Part shown: positions 18,914-28,264 of the stretch, piece by piece
Layout of the letters: each line of letters starts with the position of its first letter
Numbering within the stretch: position 1 is the stretch's first letter
Source: Gilvimarinus xylanilyticus
GTDB taxonomy: Bacteria > Pseudomonadota > Gammaproteobacteria > Pseudomonadales > Cellvibrionaceae
Length of the DNA: 64,000 nucleotides
Assembly (NCBI RefSeq): GCF_024195295.1
Contig: NZ_JAMFTH010000005.1
Coordinates: forward strand, 214,420 to 278,419
Reading direction: 5' to 3'
Program-made: the position numbers and the translations under genes
The notes under the pieces: generated by a model
Database searches by the model: none
What the model saw: the letters and a program-made list of their open reading frames with translations, nothing else
Told to the model about the DNA's origin: nothing

Positions 18914-19297
18914 ATGAACAAAGCAACAAGATTGGCTCTTGGGGTGCTGGCGATGCTGATAGGCATGTGGGCGGTCGGTGAGGGCCTAGCCCTTTTCAAT
19001 TGGCCCGTTAACACATGGGCAAAAGGCTCTTTACAATATTTTATCGCGGCTGGCATTGGTGCGGCAATCGCGAGGCGTGGCTTTGTTTTCCCCGCTTTTA
19101 CAGTCTGGGCCATTGTCTGGGGGGTAAGCGTTTATATTTTGTATCAGGTGGCTTTGCCTGCACAACAAGCGCGACCCTTGATCAATATTGTGCTGCAAAA
19201 TAGTTCAGCAATTGTCGCTACAGCGGTAGCCGTTGTTTTAGGGGTATTGTTAGGGCAAAAACTTCGGAAGGGAAAGTGGTGTGCGACGCATCAATAA
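18914..19297 (+). CDS. Small hydrophobic membrane protein, unknown function
   Basis: 127 aa from the ATG at 18914, preceded by AAAGGAGAGAG, a good ribosome site; an in-frame upstream ATG at 18890 lacks one. About four hydrophobic segments (residues 8-28, 38-57, 60-80, 95-118) alternate with short polar loops, ending in LGQKLRKGKWCATHQ. No family is recognised. It is paired with the preceding membrane-protein gene and ends just before a hairpin shared with the convergent M16 peptidase gene. Confidence 0.72.
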   Translation: MNKATRLALGVLAMLIGMWAVGEGLALFNWPVNTWAKGSLQYFIAAGIGAAIARRGFVFPAFTVWAIVWGVSVYILYQVALPAQQARPLINIVLQNSSAIVATAVAVVLGVLLGQKLRKGKWCATHQ

Positions 19298-19300
19298 ACA

Positions 19301-19333
19301 TCAGCCCGCGCCTATTTGTTCGGCACGGGCTGA
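19301..19333. terminator. Hairpin between convergent genes
   Basis: TCAGCCCGCGCC and GGCACGGGCTGA form a 12-bp stem with one mismatch and a 9-nt loop. It sits between the small membrane-protein gene (plus) and the M16 peptidase (minus). Neither side has a strong T-run, so it may act weakly in both directions. Confidence 0.5.
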
Positions 19334-19347
19334 TTAAGTCGGTGTAA

Positions 19348-22152
19348 TTACTCGGCGCCGCTTGCTTGAGCGTCCGTACGGGCTTTATTCATATCCCCCG
19401 CTTTAATATAAAGCATATCCTCAGGCGATAAATACTCTTTCATGACTCGCAGCACGTCCTCTTTATTGCTGTCCGCAATGTCGGCTTCAAACGCCTGATG
19501 TTGTTCCAAGGTTTCATTGTAAAACATCATCTGCTGCAGCATTTGCGCGAGCTTTTCGTCATCGGCGCGTTGGACTTTGTTGCTTTGCAAAATACCCGAA
19601 ATACCGTTTTCGACTTCTTGCTCGGTAAAGCCCTCATCCAGAACTTTTTGCAGCTCTTCTTTAAAGCCTCGTTCGATATTGTTCAAGTTTTCCGGGCCAC
19701 CGATCGCCCACCCCCAGAAAACGGTACGCGGTTGTATGCGGTTTGGATTTAGGGACGATCCTACACCGTAACTCCAGCCCTCTTGCTGGCGCAGTCGAGT
19801 CGCCAGTCGACTATTGATAAAGCCGCCGCCAAATAGGTAGTTACCCAACACTAACTCCGGGGCATCTTCGTCGCGAGCATCCAGATCGTAAAGGTTGATG
19901 GCAAAGAAAGATCCGTTTTCTTTATCGGGGGTATCAATGATCTTGTCGCTGGTATCAATGGGCTGATAGCCGAGCACGATGGGTTCATAGCTATTGCCAG
20001 TGGTCCAGTCGGCAAAATGTTTTTCCAGCGCTTTTACCACTTGGTCGCGGTCGTAGTCGCCCACTATGGTCACCAACATATTGTCGGCACCAAAAAACTC
20101 TCGGTGATAATCTACCAGTTGTTGGCGCTCGACATTTTGGTAAAGCGCCAGCTGCTCATCAAAGGTGCGCACATATTGGGGGTGGTCTTGTGCTACAGGT
20201 GTTATGCGCCGGTGGGCGAAATTACTGGCCAGGGCCTGGGGCTGACTGAGCGATGACTCGACACTCGCCTGGGCTTGCTGGAGTAACTGATTCAGTTCTT
20301 CTTGCGGGAAAGTGGGGTTTTTTAAGCCCTCGGCAATAATGCCCAGCGCCGGCACCAAATTATCGCGGTTACTGGCCAGCCAGGCCCAGCCGCCGCCGGC
20401 ATTGGCACCAAAGCCGCCGTAGGTTTGAATCCGGTCAAAGGCGCTTTTCATTTCCTCGCGGCTGTATTGCTTAGAGCCACGGCCCAGCATATCGCCCACA
20501 ATGCCAGCATACTGCGCTTTCCCGGTCAGGCTTTCTAAGCTGCCGTAATTAAATTGAATGTTAAGCCGCACACTCTCGCCGCGGGTGTTCTTTTTAAGCG
20601 CCGCCACGCGAATGTTATCGCCGAGGGTAAAAAACTCCGTGCGCGCGGCGATATTTTCCCACGAGGGGTCAAAAGCTTCGCCTATGACAATATCTTTGCG
20701 CCCAGTGTAACCCTCAAGCATAGCGTCAATGCTCTCTACCTCGGGCAGCTCGACGCGCTCGGGTTTTTCGGTAGGAATAAAACGCCCGAGGGTGCGGTTA
20801 TTGCGCTGTAAATAATCACCGGCGACGCGCTGCACGTCCTCAAGGCTGACTTGTTCTATGCGGTCGCGGAATAGAAACAGTAATCGCCAGTCGCCGTTGG
20901 TTAGCCAGTCGCTTAACTGAATGGCAATGGCTTGGGGCTGTTCCATGCTTTTTTCAAAACCATTCAGAATCGTGAGCTTGGCACGTTCCAATTCTTCGGG
21001 TGTTACGGGGGTTTGCGCAAAACCTTCCAGTTGCTGCAGCAGCGCTTGTTCGGCTGCCTCCAAGGATTGATCGGCATTGAGCAGGGTAAAGCCCATAAAC
21101 ATACTGGAATCGGCTTTTGCGTCTAACCACGCACCGGTGCGCGCGGCTATGCCGGGTTCTACCAGCGCCTTGTGTAAACGCCCGCGGGGTTGGTCGGTTA
21201 ATATATTGGCCAATACCGCCAAAGCCGCCGAGTCCGAATGCGCCGCCGGGGGTGTGTGATAACCCACCATGGCCAGAGGGGTATCGCCCACCCGGCGTAC
21301 GGTGACGCTGCGTTCGCCGTCCGAGGCGGGCTCGCGGGTATACATCTCGGGCAGGCTGCGTTCGGGCTTGGCAATACCGCCAAAGTGTTGCTGGATTTTA
21401 TCCAGAGCTTTAGCGCTATCAATTTTCCCCGCGACAATCAGTGTGGCATTGTCCGGCTGGTAGTACATCTCATAGAAGGCGCGCAGCTTTTCAATAGAAA
21501 CATGTTCCAGATCAGAGCGTGCGCCCAGAGTATGGTTGCCGTAGTTGTGCCACAGAAAAGCTGACGAGCGAAGCTTTTGCATGGTGACGTGAAAAGGGCT
21601 GTTCTCGGCTCTTTGGAGCTCGTTATATACCACCGTCATTTCCGATTCTAAATCCTCGGCACTGACAAACGAATTGACCATGCGGTCGGATTCCATCGAC
21701 AGCGCCCAATCTAAATTATCGTCGTTAGCGCTAAAAGTTTCGAAATAATTGGTTCGGTCCAACCATGTAGTGCCGTTTGATTGCGCGCCGCGCTGGCTCA
21801 TCTCGTCGGGAATATTGGGGTGGTTGGTAGAGCCCTTAAACAACAAATGCTCCAGCAAATGGGCCATACCGGTCTCACCGTAGTTCTCGTGCTTAGAGCC
21901 CACGTGGTAGGTCACATTAACGGTGATGTTTTCTTTGGTCGGGTCCGGAAACAACAACACTTGCAGACCATTAGCCAGCCGGTATTCGGTAATACCTTCT
22001 ACACTGGTGATTTTCTCGATAGGGGCGTTTTGCGCTGCATTCGCGCTGTCGTCCTGGACATTGCTCTGGCAGCTGGTTATTAGCAAAGTGCTGATGAATG
22101 TGAGTAAAACAGTAAATACTGGCCGGATATCGGCAATACGGGAGGGCCGCAT
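19348..22152 (-). CDS. M16 family zinc metallopeptidase lipoprotein (two-domain, 934 aa)
   Basis: Full-length periplasmic M16 peptidase (pitrilysin/insulinase superfamily). Lipobox LITSC gives lipidated C28. The inverted zinc motif HLLEH is at 98-102 with the third ligand in EMTVVYNELQRAEN about 75 residues later. The second half (about 500-920) is the inactive homologous domain that closes the chamber. Similar lipoproteins in marine gammaproteobacteria degrade peptides or processed proteins in the envelope. The ATG has AGGAGAG upstream. It ends near a hairpin and starts about 30 bp from the palindromic element at 22180-22444. Confidence 0.92.
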   Translation of the reverse strand: MRPSRIADIRPVFTVLLTFISTLLITSCQSNVQDDSANAAQNAPIEKITSVEGITEYRLANGLQVLLFPDPTKENITVNVTYHVGSKHENYGETGMAHLLEHLLFKGSTNHPNIPDEMSQRGAQSNGTTWLDRTNYFETFSANDDNLDWALSMESDRMVNSFVSAEDLESEMTVVYNELQRAENSPFHVTMQKLRSSAFLWHNYGNHTLGARSDLEHVSIEKLRAFYEMYYQPDNATLIVAGKIDSAKALDKIQQHFGGIAKPERSLPEMYTREPASDGERSVTVRRVGDTPLAMVGYHTPPAAHSDSAALAVLANILTDQPRGRLHKALVEPGIAARTGAWLDAKADSSMFMGFTLLNADQSLEAAEQALLQQLEGFAQTPVTPEELERAKLTILNGFEKSMEQPQAIAIQLSDWLTNGDWRLLFLFRDRIEQVSLEDVQRVAGDYLQRNNRTLGRFIPTEKPERVELPEVESIDAMLEGYTGRKDIVIGEAFDPSWENIAARTEFFTLGDNIRVAALKKNTRGESVRLNIQFNYGSLESLTGKAQYAGIVGDMLGRGSKQYSREEMKSAFDRIQTYGGFGANAGGGWAWLASNRDNLVPALGIIAEGLKNPTFPQEELNQLLQQAQASVESSLSQPQALASNFAHRRITPVAQDHPQYVRTFDEQLALYQNVERQQLVDYHREFFGADNMLVTIVGDYDRDQVVKALEKHFADWTTGNSYEPIVLGYQPIDTSDKIIDTPDKENGSFFAINLYDLDARDEDAPELVLGNYLFGGGFINSRLATRLRQQEGWSYGVGSSLNPNRIQPRTVFWGWAIGGPENLNNIERGFKEELQKVLDEGFTEQEVENGISGILQSNKVQRADDEKLAQMLQQMMFYNETLEQHQAFEADIADSNKEDVLRVMKEYLSPEDMLYIKAGDMNKARTDAQASGAE

Positions 22153-22179
22153 GGTTTCTCTCCTTAGATATAATTATAA

Positions 22180-22444
22180 GGGCTTGCTAACACTAACTAG
22201 ATGCAGCCTGTTGCGTCTAAAAATTTGTCAATCAAGGCGCGAGGAGAGTAGTTTGGTCACTCCAAATGAACGACGAGCAACGCAGAGTGGCGGATTTTTA
22301 GCCGCAACCCGAAGGGCTGGAGCCAGTTTTGTCCCCAGCGTCGTTGCCGATCGCTTATTTGGAACAACCAAACTTCGCTCACGGCGCCTAACTGGAAACA
22401 AAACTGGCTTCCAGCAGGTGCATCTAGTTAGTGTTAGCAGGCCC
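22180..22444. repeat. 265-bp imperfect palindromic element (MITE-like or structured RNA)
   Basis: The ends are long inverted repeats: 22183-22205 and 22419-22441 share CTAACACTAACTAGATGCA in inverted orientation, with near matches out to GGGC/GCCC. Inside, AGCCAGTTTTGT (22321-22332) pairs perfectly with ACAAAACTGGCT (22398-22409), and GTTTGGT/TCCAAAT blocks of the left arm recur inverted in the right arm. The whole stretch can fold as one long imperfect hairpin. There is no coding frame with family features. It lies between two diverging... strictly, between two minus-strand genes (M16 peptidase and gamma carbonic anhydrase). It looks like a miniature inverted-repeat element, but could be a large structured RNA. 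Confidence 0.8.
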
Positions 22445-22524
22445 TAGTTTCCAATCGTGCCCGGCCAGTATAGAGGCTTGTGGTTGCTGTGACTACCAGC
22501 GGCAAAATCGTCAGCCGTCAGCCG

Positions 22525-23076
22525 TCAAGCAAGATACTCATCCTTCAACTTCACATAATTACCCGCCGAATAGCGGAAAAACTCTTTTTCGCTGTCTTTT
22601 AACGGCCGCGCCTGCTTAGCCGGCGAGCCCACATACAGATAGCCGGATTCCAGCCGTTTGCCCGGTGGCACCAGGGTGCCGGCGCCGATAATCACCTCGT
22701 CCTCCACCACCGCACCGTCCAGTACGGTTGCGCCTATACCCACCAGCACCCGGTTGCCAATGGTGCAGCCGTGCAGGCAGGCGCTGTGGCCCACGGTTAC
22801 ATCATCGCCGATGGTGAGGGGAAAGCCCTCGGGGTTAAAGGGGCCAGCGTGAGTAATATGCAACACGGTATTGTCTTGAATACTGCTGCGCTCGCCTATA
22901 CGTATAGAGTGCATATCGCCGCGCGCCACAGCAAAGGGCCAGACGGATGAGTCGGCGCCGATGGTGACATCGCCAATAACCAGGGCGCAGGGATCGATAT
23001 AGACGCGCTCCCCCAAGGTCGGGGTAGTATTTTGAAAAGAGCGAATGGATGTGCCGTTATGCTGTTTTGAATTCAC
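22525..23076 (-). CDS. Gamma-class carbonic anhydrase-like hexapeptide protein
   Basis: A 183-aa left-handed beta-helix protein of the YrdA/PaaY/CaiE group. Hexapeptide repeats run from about 25 to 135. Zinc-site histidines are visible in VLHITHAG (H73, H76) and as the H97-x4-H102 pair in VGHSACLHGC. These match the conserved trimeric metal site of gamma carbonic anhydrases, although activity is often absent in short YrdA types. It starts with GTG, preceded by CGAGGT, and diverges from prlC with 75 bp between the starts. Confidence 0.9.
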   Translation of the reverse strand: MNSKQHNGTSIRSFQNTTPTLGERVYIDPCALVIGDVTIGADSSVWPFAVARGDMHSIRIGERSSIQDNTVLHITHAGPFNPEGFPLTIGDDVTVGHSACLHGCTIGNRVLVGIGATVLDGAVVEDEVIIGAGTLVPPGKRLESGYLYVGSPAKQARPLKDSEKEFFRYSAGNYVKLKDEYLA

Positions 23077-23151
23077 GGGAATACCTCGTCGCGGGGCGGA
23101 TTAACCCGTGTATCATACCCAAGACCCAGAGTCGTCCCAACCGGAGGAAGA

Positions 23152-25242
23152 ATGACCCAGCCAGCCAGTGAAAATCCACTGTTATCCCATGCGGTGTTGC
23201 CGCCCTTTAGCCAGATTAAGCCCGAGCATGTAGAGCCCGCCGTCAGGCAGCTGATTGACGAGGGGCGGGCGCATTTACAGCGTTTGCTGGCGGAGGTTGA
23301 CGTGCCCACCTGGGACAATCTGGTGGCGCCGCTGGAGGCGGAGGACGACAAGCTGGAGCGCGCTTTCTCGCCGGTGAGCCACTTAAACGCGGTGGCCAAT
23401 AATTCCGAGCTGCGCGACGCCTACAATGCCAGCATTGCCCTGCTCACCGAGTACAGCACCGAGGTATCGCAAAATCGCGAGTTGTATCAGGCCTATCAGC
23501 GCCTGGCCGACAGCGACGAATACCAAAATTTGACCGCCACCCAGAAAAAAGTGGTGGATAACGCCCTGCGCGACTTTAAGCTGGGTGGGGTGGCGCTGGA
23601 GGGCGACGACAAGCAGCGCTATGGCGCCATCGCCCAGCGCTTGAGTGAGTTGTCCACCACCTTTAGCAACAATGTGCTGGACGCCACCGGCGCTTGGTAC
23701 AAGCACTTTGAAAACGCCGAGCCTTTGGCAGGCTTGCCCGATTCGGCTCTGGCCCAGGCGCAGCAAGCCGGCGAGCAGAAAAAGCACGACAATGGCGAGC
23801 CCCTGGGGGGCTATGTCATCACTCTGGATTTTCCGTCCTATTTGGCGGTAATGATGTACGCCGACGACCGCACCCTGCGCGAAGAAACCTATCGCGCTTT
23901 TGTCACCCGCGCGTCGGCCGAAGGGGTTAAAGCAGACGGCTCCAGCGCCGCCGAGTGGGATAACACCGGCCTAATTGCCGAAACCCTGGCACTGCGCCAC
24001 GAACAAGCGCGCCTGCTGGGTTTTGATAACTACGCCGAGCGGTCGCTGGCGACCAAAATGGCGGATACACCCGAGCAGGTGTTGGACTTTTTGCGTGAGC
24101 TGGCTGACAAATCCAAACCCCAAGCCCAGGCGGACTTTGCCGAGCTTAAAGCCTATGCCGCCGAGCAGGGCTGCGCCGACATTCAGGCGTGGGATTTGGC
24201 CTACTACAGCGAAAAGCTGCGTCAGCAAAAATACGATATCTCGCAGGAAGCGCTGCGCCCGTATTTCCCCGCCGAAAAGGTGATAGAGGGTATGTTCGAG
24301 GTGGTGGGGCGCCTGTTTGGTATTGATATTTTGCCGGTCGCCAGTTTCGACGGCTGGCACCCGGATGTGCGCTTCTACCATATTTACCAAGACGGCGAGC
24401 AGATCGCCAGCTTCTACCTGGACCTGTTCGCCCGCGAGCACAAGCGCGGCGGCGCCTGGATGGCCGATTGTCGGGTGCGTCGGCAAACCGAGCACGGCCT
24501 GCAGCTGCCGGTGGCCTTTTTAACCTGTAACTTCACCCCGCCGGTGGGTGATACGCCGTCGCTTTTAACGCACGACGAGGTCACGACCTTGTTCCACGAG
24601 TTTGGCCACGGTTTGCATCATATGCTGACCCAGATTGATGTCGCCTCGGTCAGCGGTATTAACGGTGTGGCCTGGGATGCGGTAGAGCTGCCCAGCCAGT
24701 TTTTGGAGAACTGGTGCTGGCAGGAAGAGGTCATCGGGCTGATCTCCTGTCACTATGAAACCGGCGAGCCTCTGCCCAAGGCGCTGCTGGATAAAATGTT
24801 GGCGGCCAAGAATTTCCAGTCGGGTATGCAGATGATGCGACAGCTGGAGTTCTCGCTGTTCGACTTGCGCCTGCACGCCGAGTACAACCCCGAGCACCCA
24901 GTGCCAGCCGCCGAGTTGATTGACCAGGTGCGCCGCGAGGTGGCGGTGATTCCCCAGCCCGCCTTTAATCGCTTTGAAAACGGCTTTGGGCATATCTTTG
25001 CCGGGGGCTATGCCGCCGGTTACTACAGCTATAAATGGGCCGAGGTACTCTCCGCCGACGCCTTTTCGGCGTTCGAGGAAGAGGGGGTGTTTAACACCCA
25101 GACCGGCACCCGCTTTTTGCAAGAGATTCTGCAGCGCGGTGGCTCACGCGACCCTATGCATCTGTTTGTAAGCTTTCGCGGTCGCGAACCCTCCATCGAA
25201 CCGCTGTTGCGCCACAGTGGATTGCTGGGGGAGGCATCGTGA
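23152..25242 (+). CDS. prlC: Oligopeptidase A (M3 family zinc metallopeptidase)
   Basis: A 696-aa cytosolic peptidase that degrades short peptides and cleaved signal peptides. The zinc motif H482-EFG-H486 lies in TLFHEFGHGLHHMLT, with the third ligand Glu in NGVAWDAVELPSQFLENW. Length and N-terminal NPLLSHAVLPPFSQIKPEHVEPA match OpdA. A strong GGAGGAA site precedes the ATG. The stop overlaps the start of yheV by 4 bp, as is usual for prlC-yheV in gammaproteobacteria. Confidence 0.96.
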   Translation: MTQPASENPLLSHAVLPPFSQIKPEHVEPAVRQLIDEGRAHLQRLLAEVDVPTWDNLVAPLEAEDDKLERAFSPVSHLNAVANNSELRDAYNASIALLTEYSTEVSQNRELYQAYQRLADSDEYQNLTATQKKVVDNALRDFKLGGVALEGDDKQRYGAIAQRLSELSTTFSNNVLDATGAWYKHFENAEPLAGLPDSALAQAQQAGEQKKHDNGEPLGGYVITLDFPSYLAVMMYADDRTLREETYRAFVTRASAEGVKADGSSAAEWDNTGLIAETLALRHEQARLLGFDNYAERSLATKMADTPEQVLDFLRELADKSKPQAQADFAELKAYAAEQGCADIQAWDLAYYSEKLRQQKYDISQEALRPYFPAEKVIEGMFEVVGRLFGIDILPVASFDGWHPDVRFYHIYQDGEQIASFYLDLFAREHKRGGAWMADCRVRRQTEHGLQLPVAFLTCNFTPPVGDTPSLLTHDEVTTLFHEFGHGLHHMLTQIDVASVSGINGVAWDAVELPSQFLENWCWQEEVIGLISCHYETGEPLPKALLDKMLAAKNFQSGMQMMRQLEFSLFDLRLHAEYNPEHPVPAAELIDQVRREVAVIPQPAFNRFENGFGHIFAGGYAAGYYSYKWAEVLSADAFSAFEEEGVFNTQTGTRFLQEILQRGGSRDPMHLFVSFRGREPSIEPLLRHSGLLGEAS

Positions 25243-25487
25243 GTACCTACAGCACCACACCCCGGTTTTTGGCCGGGGCCGTCTGCCCGCGCTGCGAGGC
25301 ACTGGATCGGATTAAGGTTTACAGCAAAGATGATAAAGACTACCGCGAGTGCGTGGCCTGCGGCTTTTTGGACGAGCTGCACTTTCCCGGCAATACGCGC
25401 GAGCTACCCACCCGAGTGAGCGCGCCCGAGCCGTCGGCGGGGGAGGATGTGGTGAGAATTCTGCCGGGGGATTCCGGCAAGTCTTAG
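25239..25487 (+). CDS. yheV: YheV family zinc-ribbon protein
   Basis: An 82-aa protein with two CxxC pairs (CPRC and CVAC), forming a zinc ribbon characteristic of YheV/DUF2387. It starts with GTG inside the last codons of prlC (GTGA overlap), so translation is coupled. The C-terminal half is low-complexity and acidic. Function is unknown; conserved linkage to oligopeptidase A is the main clue. It ends only 1 bp from the convergent GAF-GGDEF-EAL gene. Confidence 0.9.
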   Translation: MSTYSTTPRFLAGAVCPRCEALDRIKVYSKDDKDYRECVACGFLDELHFPGNTRELPTRVSAPEPSAGEDVVRILPGDSGKS

Positions 25488-25488
25488 A

Positions 25489-27333
25489 CTACGTCGGGCC
25501 GCGGGAGTGCAGCCAGTCGCTCAGCGCCGCCAGTGCCATGGGGCGGGCAAATTTATAGCCCTGCAGGTAGTCGACCCCCTGTTGGTGTAACCACTGCTGC
25601 TGGACATCGCTTTCTACTCCTTCGGCGACAATAGACATGTCCAGACCGCGCGCCAGTCCGAGAATGGAGTGGATAATAGCGCAGTCGGCACCGCTGAGTG
25701 GCAAATCGTTAATAAATGAGCGGTCTATCTTTAACTTGCGAAACGGCAGATGCTTTAGCCGCGACAGCGACGAATAGCCGGTACCAAAGTCGTCAATGGC
25801 CAGGGTGGGCCCCTGTTTAACCAGCGCCTGTAGCGAGGTTCGCAATTGGCGCGAGTCGTGCTGAATGACGTCTTCGGTCACTTCAAACTCGAGCTGGGTG
25901 CCGGGCAGTTGATAGTACTGCAGTAATTTTTCAATATTGTCGGCCAGCGCCGGGTGCAGTACTTGTTCAGCACATAAATTGATGGCGATGCGCGGTGGCG
26001 TCAGGCCCTCGTGCTGCAGCTGCTGTAGGTCCTGGCAGACTCGGTGCATCACGCACTGGTCGATGTCATACATTAATCCTGCCGCTTTGGCCAGGGGCAA
26101 AAACTCGCCGGGGTTGAGCAGACCGCTTTGGGGGTGGTGCCAGCGTACCAGTGCCTCTAGCGTCACCAGCTGGCCACTGCCGGCGGCGACAATGGGTTGG
26201 TAGTAAACGTCCAGGGTGTGGCGTTCGGTGGCTTCGCGTAAATCACGCTCCAGCGCAAACAGCGCCTTGGCTTGCCGCGAGATTTGGGCGTTAAAAAATT
26301 GTGCGCAATTGGTCCCCTGTGATTTGGCCTGGTACATAGCCGCCTCGGCGTGGCGCAGTAACGCAGTGCTGTCTTTGCCGTCTTCGGGATACAGGCATAG
26401 GCCTGTTGTCAGGGTGACGTCCAGCTTGTGACGCGGCAGTGTCAGGGGCTCCAACACATGCTCGACAAAGGTGTCTATGCTTTGCGCCAGGGTGTCGTCG
26501 CCGCTGTGCGGTTTTACTACCAGGGCAAATTCATTGCCTCCCAGGCGTGCAATGGTGTCGCGGTTGTGGTGTGACAGCTGCCGCAGTTTTTCGGCCACGG
26601 TGACGATAACCGTATCGCCCACATCTGGCCCCAGCCCTTCGTTTACCTGTTTGAGCTTGTCAATGTTAATCCAGGCCAGGGCAAAGGCGTTGTCGCCGGT
26701 TTGCGGGCGCTGTTTTATCAGTTTGTCCAGGTTTGCGCGCAGCGCGCGAAAATTGCACAGCCCGGTTAAGTCATCAAAGTGGGTAACATAGTCCAGAATT
26801 TGCTGGCTTTGTTGCCAGGCTTCGTAGGTGTTAATCAGGCTGACGGTATCGGCCAGGGCGCAGGCAAAGGATACCTCGGGCAGGGTCCAGTCGCGGGGTT
26901 GGCAGCACTCTAAGCACAAAATGCCGTAAATCTGGCCGTGATCGAAAATGGGGGCATCCAGCATAGAGTGAATGCCGTGCAGGCGCAGGTAGTCTTTGGC
27001 GAAGCTGCGGGTGCGTATATCCTGGGCGGCGTCGCTGGCGTCTATCACACGTTCGCGCAGCAGGGCCGAAAAATAGTCGGGGTGGTCTTTTTGCGGGATG
27101 GTTTCGGCGCTGTGGACAAAACCCTGGCGGGTATCGAACAGGGTAATCTGCTCCAGCGCCATCTGGCCTTTGGTAAGTCGCCAGAAGCTGGCTCGGTCAA
27201 CGCCCAATAGTTGGCAGCACTGGCGCGCTAGCTCGTCCAGTTTGCTTTGCCGCGAACGGTGAATAAAATCCTCGCTGTGGCTCAGCTGCATCAACTGTTT
27301 GTGCAGTTGAATAAATCGTTCGTTCTCGTGCAT
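25489..27333 (-). CDS. GAF-GGDEF-EAL protein, probable c-di-GMP phosphodiesterase
   Basis: A 614-aa cytoplasmic protein: GAF-like sensor (about 25-170), GGDEF-like domain (about 180-345) and EAL (about 360-605). The GGDEF motif is degenerate, GGNEF at 265-269, and the first metal Asp is replaced (WINIDKLK instead of LLIDLDxFK), so cyclase activity is unlikely. The EAL domain is intact: EAL at 393-395, AINLCAEQ, EVTEDVI, DDFGTGYSS, KIDRSFI and VAEGVES. The best call is a phosphodiesterase regulated by the GAF and degenerate GGDEF domains. It is convergent with yheV. Confidence 0.92.
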   Translation of the reverse strand: MHENERFIQLHKQLMQLSHSEDFIHRSRQSKLDELARQCCQLLGVDRASFWRLTKGQMALEQITLFDTRQGFVHSAETIPQKDHPDYFSALLRERVIDASDAAQDIRTRSFAKDYLRLHGIHSMLDAPIFDHGQIYGILCLECCQPRDWTLPEVSFACALADTVSLINTYEAWQQSQQILDYVTHFDDLTGLCNFRALRANLDKLIKQRPQTGDNAFALAWINIDKLKQVNEGLGPDVGDTVIVTVAEKLRQLSHHNRDTIARLGGNEFALVVKPHSGDDTLAQSIDTFVEHVLEPLTLPRHKLDVTLTTGLCLYPEDGKDSTALLRHAEAAMYQAKSQGTNCAQFFNAQISRQAKALFALERDLREATERHTLDVYYQPIVAAGSGQLVTLEALVRWHHPQSGLLNPGEFLPLAKAAGLMYDIDQCVMHRVCQDLQQLQHEGLTPPRIAINLCAEQVLHPALADNIEKLLQYYQLPGTQLEFEVTEDVIQHDSRQLRTSLQALVKQGPTLAIDDFGTGYSSLSRLKHLPFRKLKIDRSFINDLPLSGADCAIIHSILGLARGLDMSIVAEGVESDVQQQWLHQQGVDYLQGYKFARPMALAALSDWLHSRGPT

Positions 27334-27429
27334 GGGCCAGCTGTTTGTTGGGCCGTGGTTGGATGTCTGTCACTATGGCATTGACCGCTCCGCTTGTCTA
27401 ATCACACAGAGCCTGGGGGGCAGTGAAGG

Positions 27430-28146
27430 CTACCCCGGATTGAAATTTAAAAATATTGAACGGTCGGCGGCCAGACAGGGCCAGCGCGATAACTCGGACG
27501 ACCAGCCGTGCTGGCGGTGCTGGGCAAAAAAGCGGTCGAAGGCTTCACCCTTAAAGGTGTACTCGGCCAACAGCAAATCGGCGGAAAACAGCACCGCCTG
27601 GTCCAGCTCGTTGGCGAAAGGCTCGCCGATCAGCTCGTGGGCGATCAGGTTGGCGCGGGTGGTGTCCATGGGCGCCAGCGGGGCGCCGCAGCGGCCGATA
27701 AAGCGGTCGTTAACTTCCTCCAGCAGGCGGTGGGCCAGATAGGCTTCATCCAGCAGCGATTCCATGGGGCTGTGGTCGCTCAAAAGCTCCGGCGGGTGCA
27801 GAAAGTAATCCACGGCAATGGTTAGTAGCGGCTCAATACCTTCTAAAATATCCGCCTCTTGGGCAATGGTGTATATGGCCTCGATAAAATCTGGCACATG
27901 CTCAATATAGCGCACCACAAAGTCCGCCAGCTGCAAAGGGGCGGTGTCCGGGGCCAAGCGAATAGCACTGTGTAGGCTAAGGCTGCGCTGGTGCAGCCTG
28001 TCGACCAGGGAGACGGTTTCCCCCTCGGTCTGGGCGGCCTCGTCGATCAAGTGGCGAATGGCATCCACTCGCGCGGCCAGTGTTGGGGTTTGGGAGGTGG
28101 CCGGAGGCACAATACCCTCTGCGTGTAATAGTTTGTGAGCCCGCAA
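27430..28146 (-). CDS. Helical protein of unknown function
   Basis: A 238-aa, leucine-rich, mostly helical protein with no signal peptide or membrane segment. I do not recognise a family. It starts at a TTG at 28146 with AAGGCAGG 6-7 nt upstream, and an out-of-frame ATG nearby is not usable. Acidic residues are plentiful (DFIEAIYTIAQEADILEGIEP). Codon use and length support a real gene. It lies between the GAF-GGDEF-EAL gene and the MATE transporter on the same strand, with 96 bp to the former. No functional inference is made. Confidence 0.7.
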   Translation of the reverse strand: MRAHKLLHAEGIVPPATSQTPTLAARVDAIRHLIDEAAQTEGETVSLVDRLHQRSLSLHSAIRLAPDTAPLQLADFVVRYIEHVPDFIEAIYTIAQEADILEGIEPLLTIAVDYFLHPPELLSDHSPMESLLDEAYLAHRLLEEVNDRFIGRCGAPLAPMDTTRANLIAHELIGEPFANELDQAVLFSADLLLAEYTFKGEAFDRFFAQHRQHGWSSELSRWPCLAADRSIFLNFNPG

Positions 28147-28264
28147 TGCATACCTGCCTTGGAATAAAACGAACGGGATAGAAGTTAACTAAAAAATAAT
28201 ATAAAAGTGCAGCTTTGCAAGCTCGGGGGAGCAACAAAAGTGTAAAGATGTTTGCGAGAGGCCA

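Noticed and set aside
22180..22444. Palindromic element considered as an integron attC site
   Set aside because: The ends do not match the RYYYAAC/GTTRRRY core sites and no integrase or cassette array is nearby.
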